A stretch of DNA of 21,572 nucleotides from JBBIOI01 sp037443425 (GTDB lineage: Bacteria > Desulfobacterota > BSN033 > UBA1163): NCBI GenBank assembly GCA_037443425.1, contig JBBIOI010000057.1, positions 1 through 21,572 of the forward strand. Direction: 5' to 3'. The position numbers and the translations under genes are program-made. Shown here piece by piece: positions 1-6,219 of the stretch (position 1 is the first letter of the stretch; every line of letters begins with the position of its first letter). A model generated the notes under the pieces. It made no database searches, was not told where the DNA came from, and saw only the letters and a program-made list of their open reading frames with translations.

Positions 1-17
1 GGTGATACCTCCTTCAT
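1..17 (-). promoter_or_regulatory. Shine-Dalgarno of a gene starting left of the window
   Basis: Read on the minus strand, the window ends in AAGGAGGTATCACC, a strong ribosome binding site that would serve a start codon just beyond base 1. This implies another minus-strand gene following the 118-840 gene. The rest of 1-117 is AT-rich; I see no attC-like palindrome or gene in it. Confidence 0.4.
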
Positions 18-117
18 TGAGGATTTAATTCTGATAAGAGGGCCATGATATTACGATCCCACATGAGTATCATCAACATGTATCTGGATGGTGATAAAAA
101 TATTACTTACTTCTTTT

Positions 118-840
118 TTAGTAAGAATGAGAGGGATTTTTGTCTTTTTGGAAAAACTTGCCTATTACCTTTAAACAAATACCCATAATCGACGCACATT
201 TGTCAAAAGTTCTTGGCAACGTAGTTGGCGGAGTATCCAGTTGTAGCAAGCTGTCAGTGTCATTATGTATTTCTTGCCATTCTTTCAGTTCTTTTCTGCA
301 AATATCCATGACATCCCAATAGGACTCGAAATTATTATATTGGCCAGGACGATAACCAACTGCTTTTCCAACATTTTGATCCAACATAACAAAAAGCTCT
401 GGGAAGAGATAGTGCATTACCTTTGTTGCACCAACGCAAAAATGAGTCCTATCAGCGGATAGCCCATGTTCACTTTTGGAAAGGGATTCATATAACTTTT
501 TCGCATCCGCTTTATACTGCTCCAAGTTAGAAGTAATGATTGCAACTTCCCTCAGCTTGGCCAAAATACCACTTATTTCGTTGTTCCGTAGAATATTTGC
601 GAGCTTGCTGACGAATTCATCTGTCGTTCCCATCCTGTTGCCTCTATTCATCATAAAATAGCTTCTGAGTGCCTGATCAATTAGATAAAGGTTTTCATCG
701 CTGACATTTCCATTTTGCTGAACAAATGATCTTTCTCGCTGTCTTGCAGTAAGAACCCTATGGTAGCTTTCATGGGGGCGATCGGGATAATTATTGAAAT
801 CCCTTATTTTCTTTGCAGCGTTCTCAAAGATTATCATCAT
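118..840 (-). CDS. Unrecognised 240-aa protein, second cassette-type gene
   Basis: I do not recognise this family. The ATG at 840 is chosen because AGGTG lies 4-8 nt upstream; a GTG at 846 is an alternative. The protein is soluble, with no signal peptide or membrane segment. The most conserved-looking stretch is near residues 130-165 (GATKVMHYLFPELFVMLDQN followed by a V-G-K-A-V-G-Y run). It has the feel of a helical domain in which an Asp after a hydrophobic strand is important, distantly like helix-hairpin-helix glycosylase-type folds, but this is only an impression. The gene starts 17 bases after an attC-like site and has the same orientation as the cassette genes upstream, so it is probably another captured cassette gene. 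Its base composition is more AT-rich than the 939-2824 genes, which suggests a different source. No attC follows it before base 1. Confidence 0.75.
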   Translation of the reverse strand: MMIIFENAAKKIRDFNNYPDRPHESYHRVLTARQRERSFVQQNGNVSDENLYLIDQALRSYFMMNRGNRMGTTDEFVSKLANILRNNEISGILAKLREVAIITSNLEQYKADAKKLYESLSKSEHGLSADRTHFCVGATKVMHYLFPELFVMLDQNVGKAVGYRPGQYNNFESYWDVMDICRKELKEWQEIHNDTDSLLQLDTPPTTLPRTFDKCASIMGICLKVIGKFFQKDKNPSHSY

Positions 841-856
841 TAGCACCTATTAGAAA

Positions 857-928
857 GCATAAAGCCCAAGCTCACTGGCGGGGATGGAGCGCAGCGGAAT
901 CTCCGTCCAGTGCAGCGCCTTGTTAGGC
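857..928 (-). other. attC-like integron recombination site
   Basis: On the minus strand, 10 bases after the protease stop codon, the sequence begins GCCTAACAAGGCGCTGCACT. It matches the R'' core (RYYYAAC = GCCTAAC, 928-922) and the L'' box usual in integron attC sites. An imperfect hairpin follows: CACTGG pairs with CCAGTG and GGAG with CTCC. The site ends in GAGCTTGGGC and a degenerate R' box, TTTATGC (863-857), where GTTRRRY is expected, so two positions deviate. The total of 72 bp lies within the known attC range. Position after a stop codon and orientation match a cassette. The degenerate R' could reduce or abolish recombination. Confidence 0.75.
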
Positions 929-938
929 GCTTTTGTCC

Positions 939-2036
939 TTAGTCTGTGATCTGAAAACCAAGAATCCGGATATCAACTCTTCCCCGTGGCCTACGCGGCG
1001 GTGGTTCGGGAACACGCGAGGAAGGAGGAGTTGGATTGTTGAGGTTTTCAACGCTCCCATCCACTTGGCCATTTATCCGCTTGGCGAGTCCACCTGGAAT
1101 AAGGCTACTGTAACGCTGCATCGCCACATCTATGGGTTTTCCTTCGAGATCGTAGAACACAACGAGACAGTAGATGTCTCTGACGGGCTCGCGCAATCTG
1201 TTAACCAAAGAGAACGAGTACTCACCATTCATAGAGTAACTGTCATAAGTGAAATTCTCTCCGATAACCCCTTCTGTGCTCTTGCCACCCAAATCGGCAA
1301 GAATCGAACGCTGTGACTTCGCTGGCTTCGCTTGTGCCAATGGCTTTGCAGGCGCAGCCTTTCCAAGCAACGTCTTCAAATAGTTTGAAGGTATTGCAAA
1401 ATTTAGGTTCTGGCCACCTCTGAAGGTAGCTACGGAAACGCCGATCACCTCGCCCTTACCGTTCAGCACCGGGCCACCACTGCTACCGGGGGATATGGGG
1501 GCGGTAATCTGCAGAAGCTTGTCGGTTCCAACCTCTCGGATGCTGCTGACGATGCCCTGTGAAAAGGTGCCTTCCAACCCCTGAGGATTTCCAACGGCGT
1601 AGACGGTTTCCCCGACCTGAATGGATTCACTATTGCCAAGGGCAAGTGCTCCTGCACGGGCACCCGAGATTTTGAGAACCACAAGATCCCGCTCGGGGTC
1701 AACGGCTGTTATGCCCTCGATGTCGTACTTTGCCTTCTGACCGATAATCTTTGCGTACCCTCTTGCGGCACCTTCGACAACATGAAGATTGCTCGCAACC
1801 TCGCCATCACGAACGAAAAAGCCACTGCCAAGGGAGAGGGGCTGGCCGTTGGCGTCTTTCATCACGAGGAGTACGGTTGAGCCGAATGCTTTCCTTGCGA
1901 TTTCCTGAGCAGTCTGGGCCAAAACTGCAGAGGGTAGGACTAAAAGAAGGAGAGTGCTTAAAACGAGTGCAAAGGCTTTATGAATTTCGTGCGTCGATAT
2001 ATTGGCCATGGAGGTAACTTTAGAATATTGTGCCAT
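939..2036 (-). CDS. Exported trypsin-like (HtrA-type S1C) serine protease
   Basis: A secreted or periplasmic endopeptidase. Residues 1-40 form a signal peptide (hydrophobic run LVLSTLLLLVLPSAVLA, cleavage expected after AVLA). The protease domain shows the full triad: His85 in SNLHVVEGA, Asp117 in DPERDLVVLK, and Ser186 in SPGSSGGPV. There is no PDZ domain, unlike DegP/DegS. Instead, a C-terminal beta-rich segment (about 265-330) resembles small Ig-like extracellular domains, then a Pro/Arg-rich tail (PEPPPRRPRGR). The ATG at 2036 is chosen because AAGGAGG lies just upstream, inside the last codons of the preceding gene, so translation is coupled. A longer frame to 2087 would overlap that gene. 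In context it is the second gene of the cassette, partnered with an Abi_C-type protein. Export of the protease is odd if its partner acts in the cytoplasm. Confidence 0.9.
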   Translation of the reverse strand: MAQYSKVTSMANISTHEIHKAFALVLSTLLLLVLPSAVLAQTAQEIARKAFGSTVLLVMKDANGQPLSLGSGFFVRDGEVASNLHVVEGAARGYAKIIGQKAKYDIEGITAVDPERDLVVLKISGARAGALALGNSESIQVGETVYAVGNPQGLEGTFSQGIVSSIREVGTDKLLQITAPISPGSSGGPVLNGKGEVIGVSVATFRGGQNLNFAIPSNYLKTLLGKAAPAKPLAQAKPAKSQRSILADLGGKSTEGVIGENFTYDSYSMNGEYSFSLVNRLREPVRDIYCLVVFYDLEGKPIDVAMQRYSSLIPGGLAKRINGQVDGSVENLNNPTPPSSRVPEPPPRRPRGRVDIRILGFQITD

Positions 2037-2038
2037 TA

Positions 2039-2824
2039 TTAAACCTCCTTGAGGGCGCGAAGCATAAGCTCTGCCCACTTCAAACAATCGAATACCAACG
2101 GCTTTAGGATCGGTTTAGTGCCATGAACATCACCCATATTGGATCGCAAGGTCTGGATTACATAAGCCCCCTGATTCATAGCACCCTCAAAATTCTTACG
2201 AAATGGCTTGATTTCTTGTTCGTTCCAGCCAAGTTCGCGCAACTGTTGCTCCATTTGTGGAATGACCCCTTTGGCCTCCAAGGAGCGTTTGCATCGCTCT
2301 TGGAACGAGGCTTTTGTAGGATCGCCAAGACCGGCTGAGGTATAAATCGCAAATGTTGCTGCATCTAATGCGCCACACGCTGAGGAAATGGCACCGCTTA
2401 AGTCCCCATCACGTAGGCGTTGCGCTGCCTTTGTAAGATCATGCTGAGATTCGGATGGAAGCTCAGGAAGTATAGAAGTGTCGAAAATTTCAATGGGTAT
2501 TACAGAATTCCCGCTAAGAGACCAGCCCAGACGTGAAAGATTGTCTTCGAGTGATTCTCGTGAATCCGGCCTTCTTCTCAATATCTCTTCGGCAACAACG
2601 GCGATGAAACGTTTAAAGGACTCATCGTCAAGTTCATGCAGTCCACGGTCAATCCCTGTCATTAGTTGCCCTTTTGACGCTCCGCCTCCTGCTCTCTGCT
2701 CAAGGTGTGATATAGATGCCAGATCAAAGCCGGCAAGTCCGACAATTTCCTTTATGTCGTAAAAAGTAAAATTGTTTTGCAGAGTTGCTCGAAGAGCGTT
2801 CCATGCCTGGTCTATATTTTTCAT
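2039..2824 (-). CDS. Abi_C-type (abortive infection C-terminal-like) protein
   Basis: A 261-aa cytosolic protein. Residues about 130-258 match the 'abortive infection protein-like, C-terminal' (Abi_C) pattern: an AISSACGALDAA helix, a long Lys/Arg/Glu-rich helical region, and the diagnostic LRSNMGDVHG segment near residues 228-237. Residues 1-105 form a separate small helical domain (FTFYDIKEIVGLAGFDLASI ... LEDNLSRLGWSL), which could be an adaptor or effector-associated domain; that is inference from size and position. It is the first gene of the cassette: the ATG lies 21 bases after the GTTAGGC core with AAGGG as ribosome binding site. Its last codons (Lys-Glu-Val-stop) contain the Shine-Dalgarno for the protease gene, whose ATG begins 2 bases later, so the two products are made together. 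Abi_C families are linked to phage defence; the mechanism is unknown. Confidence 0.8.
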   Translation of the reverse strand: MKNIDQAWNALRATLQNNFTFYDIKEIVGLAGFDLASISHLEQRAGGGASKGQLMTGIDRGLHELDDESFKRFIAVVAEEILRRRPDSRESLEDNLSRLGWSLSGNSVIPIEIFDTSILPELPSESQHDLTKAAQRLRDGDLSGAISSACGALDAATFAIYTSAGLGDPTKASFQERCKRSLEAKGVIPQMEQQLRELGWNEQEIKPFRKNFEGAMNQGAYVIQTLRSNMGDVHGTKPILKPLVFDCLKWAELMLRALKEV

Positions 2825-2844
2825 TTTGCCCTTTCGATTATAGC

Positions 2845-2851
2845 GCCTAAC
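2845..2851 (-). other. Integron core site GTTAGGC (attI-like or insertion junction)
   Basis: On the minus strand, GTTAGGC fits the GTTRRRY consensus exactly and lies just before the first cassette gene. It is also the complement of the R'' box of the attC at 922-928. Upstream there is no attC palindrome, so this is the first cassette junction: an attI-type or secondary insertion site. A TATAAT (2837-2842) immediately follows the core and could be a weak cassette-borne -10. Confidence 0.65.
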
Positions 2852-2932
2852 AATTATTGAACTGCGAATAGGATTTTATAAATCATATAGTAACAGTGTA
2901 ACAGTTTAGTTTTTCCAAAATTCTGGTTTATT

Positions 2933-2960
2933 ATTATACCACCCCCCCCCAACTTGTCAA
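2933..2960 (-). promoter_or_regulatory. Strong promoter reading into the cassette; G9 in its spacer
   Basis: On the minus strand TTGACA (2960-2955) and TATAAT (2938-2933) are both perfect sigma-70 hexamers, separated by 16 bp. Transcription would start near 2926, about 75-80 bases before the GTTAGGC core, the arrangement of an integron cassette promoter (Pc). The spacer contains nine consecutive G (2950-2942), so slippage could change its length. A short frame that covers this region on the minus strand is not credible as a gene. Confidence 0.8.
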
Positions 2961-2997
2961 GGGGGTTTTTATCCCAAAAAGGCAATTTTTCTAACCC

Positions 2998-3040
2998 CTT
3001 GATTTCATTCTTGGTCTCCCGCCAACCCTTGAGAATCAAG
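2998..3040. repeat. Short inverted repeat upstream of the cassette promoter
   Basis: CTTGATT (2998-3004) and AATCAAG (3034-3040) are perfect 7-bp inverted arms, with a smaller TTGG/CCAA pair inside (3011-3014 and 3021-3024). It could be a regulator site or a weak terminator for the 3122-4522 operon; no T-tract follows. The 2852-3121 stretch holds this repeat and the promoter but no gene. Confidence 0.3.
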
Positions 3041-3121
3041 CATTAGAACGATTTCCGTCACTTCAAGTTACTTCTATTAAGTTTAGTCTTTTTGACTTAT
3101 TTTTATCACAATTTTAGCACA

Positions 3122-3429
3122 CTAAACAACGGACTTTTTATCGGTTGCTCTATTTAACGATACCAATTCTAATAATCCAGTTTTTTCATTGATGTCTTTA
3201 TGCAAGTAAAATTTGTTTCTATAATATTCATCCCAATAATCTTTATTAAAATTTCGATTTTTCCTCATGATCTTGTATCTTTCTTTAACCTGATCTTTGT
3301 TCCAATTAACTTTCCCTTCGATTTCACAAACACTGAACAAATCCGCCATCAACTTAAAAATAGAGAAGAAATAACCTGGTTCACTTTTTTAAGCCATCCG
3401 CTGGAGTGATTTGTTATATATTGTTTCAT
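3122..3429 (-). pseudogene. Unknown 102-aa protein with a frameshift at an A6 run
   Basis: An ATG at 3429 with AGGA five bases upstream, 15 bases after the preceding gene's stop, starts MKQYITNHSSGWLKK. That frame then dies 12 codons later. At the A6 run (minus strand 3390-3385) a -1 shift joins it to a frame that runs to 3122 without a stop (SEPGYFFSIFKLMADLFSVC and on, 87 residues). The joined 102-aa protein is charged and aromatic-rich, and no family is recognised. The visible state may be a one-base deletion (A7 to A6), a sequencing error, or programmed -1 slippage on AAA AAA. The downstream part alone would have only a poor TTG/ATG start near 3350 without a ribosome binding site, which favours the joined reading. 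Confidence 0.5.
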
Positions 3430-3444
3430 CTATATCCTATTAGT

Positions 3445-3966
3445 CTAATAGTTGAAATCTTTTCTGAGACTTTCTAAAAAGAATTTCTCTCGGTCTTCAA
3501 CTTTCATAGGCCAATATTTAAAATCTTCCTTCTTCCTTTTATAATACCACGACTCTATATTTCCGCCCTTAAATACTTCGGGACAATAAGCCATGATTAT
3601 CTCCTCAATTAAATCCCATCTGTATTCACCAAATGTTTCTTTAAAAATTGCCCTGAAATATGTTACCGCTTCAAAAACGTTATCTCGTTTTGGTTTCGTC
3701 TTTGATGGCCAGAATATATGATCCCCTTGCATCTTTAATTCTTTGATCTGGTTGTAGATTCTTTGTAGCATAAATCTTAGATTTTCATAATTCTTTAACT
3801 CTTGTTCTTTGTCTTTTTCTGTCAACATTTCATTATTTTTTATACATTCCTCTTCTTTTTTTAAATTCAGTAATAACTCTTTTAAAGCTTTATCTCCTAT
3901 TTTTTCTTCAACTTTAAATTCTTCATTCTGCAAAATCCCCGATTTCCAAATTGGCAAAGACAACAA
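3445..3966 (-). CDS. Unknown 173-aa charged protein, second gene of sigma-factor operon
   Basis: No family recognised. The frame opens at a TTG (3966) with AAGGTGAT about 8 bases upstream, and it overlaps the 3' end of the sigma-factor gene by 44 bases; the exact start is uncertain. The N-terminal half (about residues 15-85) is strongly charged with regular Lys/Glu/Leu spacing and is likely a coiled coil or helical hairpin. The C-terminal half is richer in Trp/Tyr/Phe (WDLIEEIIMAYCPEVF, WYYKRKKEDFKYWPMKVEDR) and could be a compact domain. There is no membrane segment or metal motif. Overlap with the sigma gene implies co-translation, so a role with the sigma factor (anti-sigma or co-regulator) is possible but unproven. 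Confidence 0.7.
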   Translation of the reverse strand: MLSLPIWKSGILQNEEFKVEEKIGDKALKELLLNLKKEEECIKNNEMLTEKDKEQELKNYENLRFMLQRIYNQIKELKMQGDHIFWPSKTKPKRDNVFEAVTYFRAIFKETFGEYRWDLIEEIIMAYCPEVFKGGNIESWYYKRKKEDFKYWPMKVEDREKFFLESLRKDFNY

Positions 3967-4522
3967 GGTTAAGAATCACCTTACCTTCTAATTTTTCTCG
4001 TAAATCTTTAGACATTATGCATATAATTTTTCTTTTTGCCCTTATATTTATTTGCCTTATTCTTTCAGGACTAATTTTTAATTTGGAACTTAATTTTCTA
4101 TAAGTGGTCTCTAACTTCTTTTTATAGATATACCTTTCATTGGGTTTGAGTTTACTCAATATATCATGAGCGATTTTATTCTTTTTTCCCTTCTCTTCTC
4201 GCTCAATTATTTCATCGTCAACTAACTGTATATTCTTATCCTCTAATTTCTCGATTAAGGGATCATCTTCTTCATCAAACTTCTCATAAATGGACGATGT
4301 TTTTTCCTCATCCCTTTTGGTCTTTCGAATGTAATCCATTAACCTGTTTTTAATGACCTGGGAAGCGAAAGAGTCAAAATCTCCTTTTTCAGGATCGAAT
4401 CTATAGTATGCATCCAATAAACCTAAACAACCTTCGTTGAAAAGATCATAATAATCTGACCTATATCTTTTGAAATATTTCTTTGTATTTCTCTCAATTA
4501 GATAAAATTTATTTTCTATCAT
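3923..4522 (-). CDS. Element-encoded sigma-70-family RNA polymerase sigma factor
   Basis: A 199-aa protein with both sigma-70 core regions. Region 2 lies at about residues 20-70: the segment from DLFNEGCLGLLDAYYRFDPE to FDSFASQVIKNRLMDYIR is the classic polymerase-binding and -10-recognition helix set. Region 4 lies at about 120-170 (LKPNERYIYKKKLETTYRKL then SSKLKISPERIRQINIRAKR), a helix-turn-helix for -35 contact. Between them is a variable acidic linker (EKFDEEDDPLIEKLEDKN). Region 1.1 and a full region 3 are absent, as in SigF/SigH- or phage-type factors. The ATG at 4522 has no clear Shine-Dalgarno. It is the first gene of the minus-strand operon and diverges from the HTH gene at 4586. 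It probably directs host RNA polymerase to element promoters. It is unusual cargo for so small an element. Confidence 0.85.
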   Translation of the reverse strand: MIENKFYLIERNTKKYFKRYRSDYYDLFNEGCLGLLDAYYRFDPEKGDFDSFASQVIKNRLMDYIRKTKRDEEKTSSIYEKFDEEDDPLIEKLEDKNIQLVDDEIIEREEKGKKNKIAHDILSKLKPNERYIYKKKLETTYRKLSSKLKISPERIRQINIRAKRKIICIMSKDLREKLEGKVILNLVVFANLEIGDFAE

Positions 4523-4578
4523 AATTTCAAATAGTTAGGGAGATTTTCCTACCGTTTAGAGATTGTTATTTCGTATTA

Positions 4579-4602
4579 TTAGTATATGAGAAATTATACT
4601 AA
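4579..4602. promoter_or_regulatory. Operator-like palindrome over the start of the HTH gene
   Basis: TTAGTATA (4579-4586) and TATACTAA (4595-4602) form a perfect 8-bp inverted repeat with an 8-bp spacer, covering the ATG at 4586. In the only divergent intergenic region of the element, this is a plausible binding site for the small HTH protein or another regulator. A -10-like TATTAT at 4574-4579 would start transcription about at the ATG. Confidence 0.4.
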
Positions 4603-4804
4603 AAATCTAAGAAAAAATAAAGGTTTAATAACGGTAAAAGAGGCTGCGCGTATTCTTGGGATTGATCCTTTTACCGTGTATAGAAGAATTTGGCGTGAAA
4701 AATTAAAGTTTGTCCGAATAGGGCATCGAATTTTTATCCCGGCAAATGCAATTGAAGGAGGTGAAAGAAATGGCGACAAAAATAGAGTTAGAGGAAGAAC
4801 TTGA
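4586..4804 (+). CDS. Excisionase/MerR-type helix-turn-helix protein
   Basis: A 72-aa protein whose residues 13-55 (LITVKEAARILGIDPFTVYR followed by RIWREKLKFVRIGHRIFIPA) match the HTH_17/excisionase-like domain: a helix-turn-helix, then a short beta wing ending in 'R-I-F-I-P'. Such proteins act as excisionases (recombination directionality factors) or small repressors. No Shine-Dalgarno precedes the ATG; a TATTAT box 6 bases upstream suggests a leaderless message. It is the first gene of the plus-strand series, diverges from the sigma gene and shares an operator-like palindrome with it. Its last 35 bases overlap the next small gene. Being on the same element as a tyrosine recombinase makes an excisionase or a lysogeny-type switch the likeliest role. 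Confidence 0.75.
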   Translation: MRNYTKNLRKNKGLITVKEAARILGIDPFTVYRRIWREKLKFVRIGHRIFIPANAIEGGERNGDKNRVRGRT

Positions 4805-4919
4805 AAATCTCAAAGAAATTTTAGAAGCGATATACGACGAAGCGGACAGCGATGATCCCGATGTTGATGAAATTCAAGAATTAGCGGCCTCGGCATTGGG
4901 GATCGAGGAAGAAGATTAA
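4770..4919 (+). CDS. Unknown 49-aa acidic small protein
   Basis: The ATG at 4770 follows an excellent GGAGGTG (4757-4763) inside the 3' end of the HTH gene. The product starts MATKIELEEELENLKEILEA and ends in ALGIEEED. About half of the residues are Asp/Glu, and a leucine-spaced helix (residues 5-20) predicts a coiled coil. It overlaps the upstream gene by 35 bases in another frame and ends 23 bases before the AAA+ gene, so all three are likely one operon. Function unknown; acidic small proteins of this kind can act as DNA mimics or partners of a DNA-binding protein, but nothing here proves that. Confidence 0.65.
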   Translation: MATKIELEEELENLKEILEAIYDEADSDDPDVDEIQELAASALGIEEED

Positions 4920-4942
4920 AAGAGAATGGAGAGGAGCCAGCA

Positions 4943-6118
4943 ATGGAGCTTAAAGCATTAGAAAAAAAATATCGAGAGATTTATGAAATATCCCCCTCGA
5001 CTTTTAGATTTGTCTTCAGTTTGATTGTTGCGAATTTCTTTTTAAAAAACTATGAACCTGTATGGGCACTAATTATCGGAGGTTCAGGAAGAACGAAAAC
5101 CGAGACCTTAAATCCATTCTTTGGTCTACCAAATGTGATCGGAGTTTCTGAGCTTACTGCCCAATCCCTATTTTCGGGGATGGTGGGAAGAAAAAACACA
5201 AAGGGTTATGGGCTTCTTCAAAGGCTTCCAAGCGACGAAACCTTTGTTCTTTTGGTAAAAGATATGTCCGCAATCTTATCGCTTCATCCTGATAAACAAA
5301 ATGCCCTATTTTCAATTCTTCGTGACGTATACGATGGGAGATATTCAAGGCCCTTTGGTAACCGACTCGGTTTAGTGGAATGGCAAGGTAAGGTTGGGAT
5401 AGTCGGTGCCTCCACTTCAGCTATAGACCAACACCATAACGCAAGAGAAAAATTCGGGTCACGGTTTATCTTTTGGCGAATTGAGAAAAATACAATCGAT
5501 AGGGATGTGGAAATTGCCATAAATTCGATGCAGAAATTAAAATCAAGAGACTTGCGAGAAGACCTCAGAAATGCGGTAAAGAATTATTTCTTAAACCTGC
5601 CCCATATAAAAGTCTCTGTTTCAAAAAAGATTTTGGAAAGGATCGGTAGCCTTGCAACCTTAGCCGCTTATGCTCGGTCTCCAGTTCTGCGGGACAGTTA
5701 TAGGGCACGTGAGATTAAGGATATCCCTGACCATGAAGTCGGTACCAGAATGGCTAATCAATTGCTAATGTTAGGTATCGGACTCGCTATGTTACAAATG
5801 GAATCCGAAATTAGAGATGAGGATTTTGGAATAATTTTAAAATCAGCCCTTGACTCAATGCCCAGACTAAGGAGGTGTGTTTTACGTGCCTTATCCGAGA
5901 AGGGACCGACAGATCAGGTGACGATTAGCAATTACCTCGGGCTCCCTTACACGACTACAAAACTCGCCATTGAAGATTTAGAGGTATTAGGACTTGTAAA
6001 TTCCAATGTTGGATTGGATTTGTCCAACAGTTGTAAGACGCTTATTCTAAACAGTGGTTTCCAGAGCAAAAAAGAATTTTGGTTGACTTATGATTCTGTT
6101 ACACAAAATATCGTCTGA
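4943..6118 (+). CDS. AAA+/P-loop ATPase with C-terminal winged helix, likely replication protein
   Basis: A 391-aa protein. Residues 41-54 (WALIIGGSGRTKTE) form a P-loop in which the Gly normally before Lys is Thr51 (G-x4-T-K-T). A Walker B-like strand FVLLVKD is at 101-107, a sensor-1-like strand VGIVGAST at 151-158, and an arginine-finger-like segment FGSRF with Arg174. Residues about 300-355 look like a winged helix (a helix after DQVTISNYLGL, then TTTKLAIEDLEVLGLV). This layout fits plasmid/phage helicase-loader or replication-initiator ATPases with a DNA-binding tail; the exact family is not recognised. The start has GAGAGGAG about 8 bases upstream. It lies in the plus-strand operon after two small proteins. 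Its 3' end forms one arm of a long inverted repeat next to an A/T-only tract, as expected if it acts at an adjacent origin. Confidence 0.7.
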   Translation: MELKALEKKYREIYEISPSTFRFVFSLIVANFFLKNYEPVWALIIGGSGRTKTETLNPFFGLPNVIGVSELTAQSLFSGMVGRKNTKGYGLLQRLPSDETFVLLVKDMSAILSLHPDKQNALFSILRDVYDGRYSRPFGNRLGLVEWQGKVGIVGASTSAIDQHHNAREKFGSRFIFWRIEKNTIDRDVEIAINSMQKLKSRDLREDLRNAVKNYFLNLPHIKVSVSKKILERIGSLATLAAYARSPVLRDSYRAREIKDIPDHEVGTRMANQLLMLGIGLAMLQMESEIRDEDFGIILKSALDSMPRLRRCVLRALSEKGPTDQVTISNYLGLPYTTTKLAIEDLEVLGLVNSNVGLDLSNSCKTLILNSGFQSKKEFWLTYDSVTQNIV

Positions 6119-6210
6119 TGATAATATTCACTTCAATTATAAAAAATAAAAAAATAAAAAATAATAATAAAATAAATAACTTAAATAATAATAAACGATA
6201 TTTTGTGTAA
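6099..6210. repeat. 16-bp inverted repeat around an A/T-only tract (candidate origin)
   Basis: TTACACAAAATATCGT (6099-6114) and ACGATATTTTGTGTAA (6195-6210) are perfect inverted copies. The left arm lies in the last codons of the ATPase gene. The 80-base spacer contains a stretch of about 60 bases that is nearly all A and T. Strong AT-richness beside an initiator-like ATPase resembles a DNA unwinding element; a terminator stem or an operator pair are alternatives. Confidence 0.5.
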
Positions 6211-6219
6211 AACGGGTGA

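Larger units (their letters stand above)
857..2851 (-). mobile_element. Integron-type gene cassette carrying two genes
   Basis: The segment runs on the minus strand from a GTTAGGC core (2851-2845) through two overlapping-signal genes to an attC-like site (928-857). Its genes are visibly richer in G+C than the AT-rich DNA on both sides, which supports separate acquisition. No integron integrase gene is seen in the window. It is therefore either a cassette inserted at a secondary site, or part of a cassette cluster lacking an integrase, or the integrase lies outside. Two-gene cassettes are less common than single-gene ones. Confidence 0.65.

Noticed and set aside
933..1316. Plus-strand 127-codon frame opposite the protease gene
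   Set aside because: The protease gene on the other strand has a signal peptide and complete catalytic triad; this is its shadow.
857..2851. The tyrosine recombinase at 7824-9023 as the integron integrase of this cassette
   Set aside because: It lacks the extra IntI-specific segment, sits 5 kb away and is next to a tRNA-type attachment site, so it belongs to the element.
3016..3024. CTCCCGCCA, matching the last 9 bases of the tRNA end at 9070-9078
   Set aside because: Only 9 bases match, with no T-loop or upstream similarity; it is probably chance and not the left attachment site.
2854..3039. Minus-strand 61-codon frame
   Set aside because: It covers the consensus promoter and a G9 tract, has no ribosome binding site and a composition typical of noncoding DNA.
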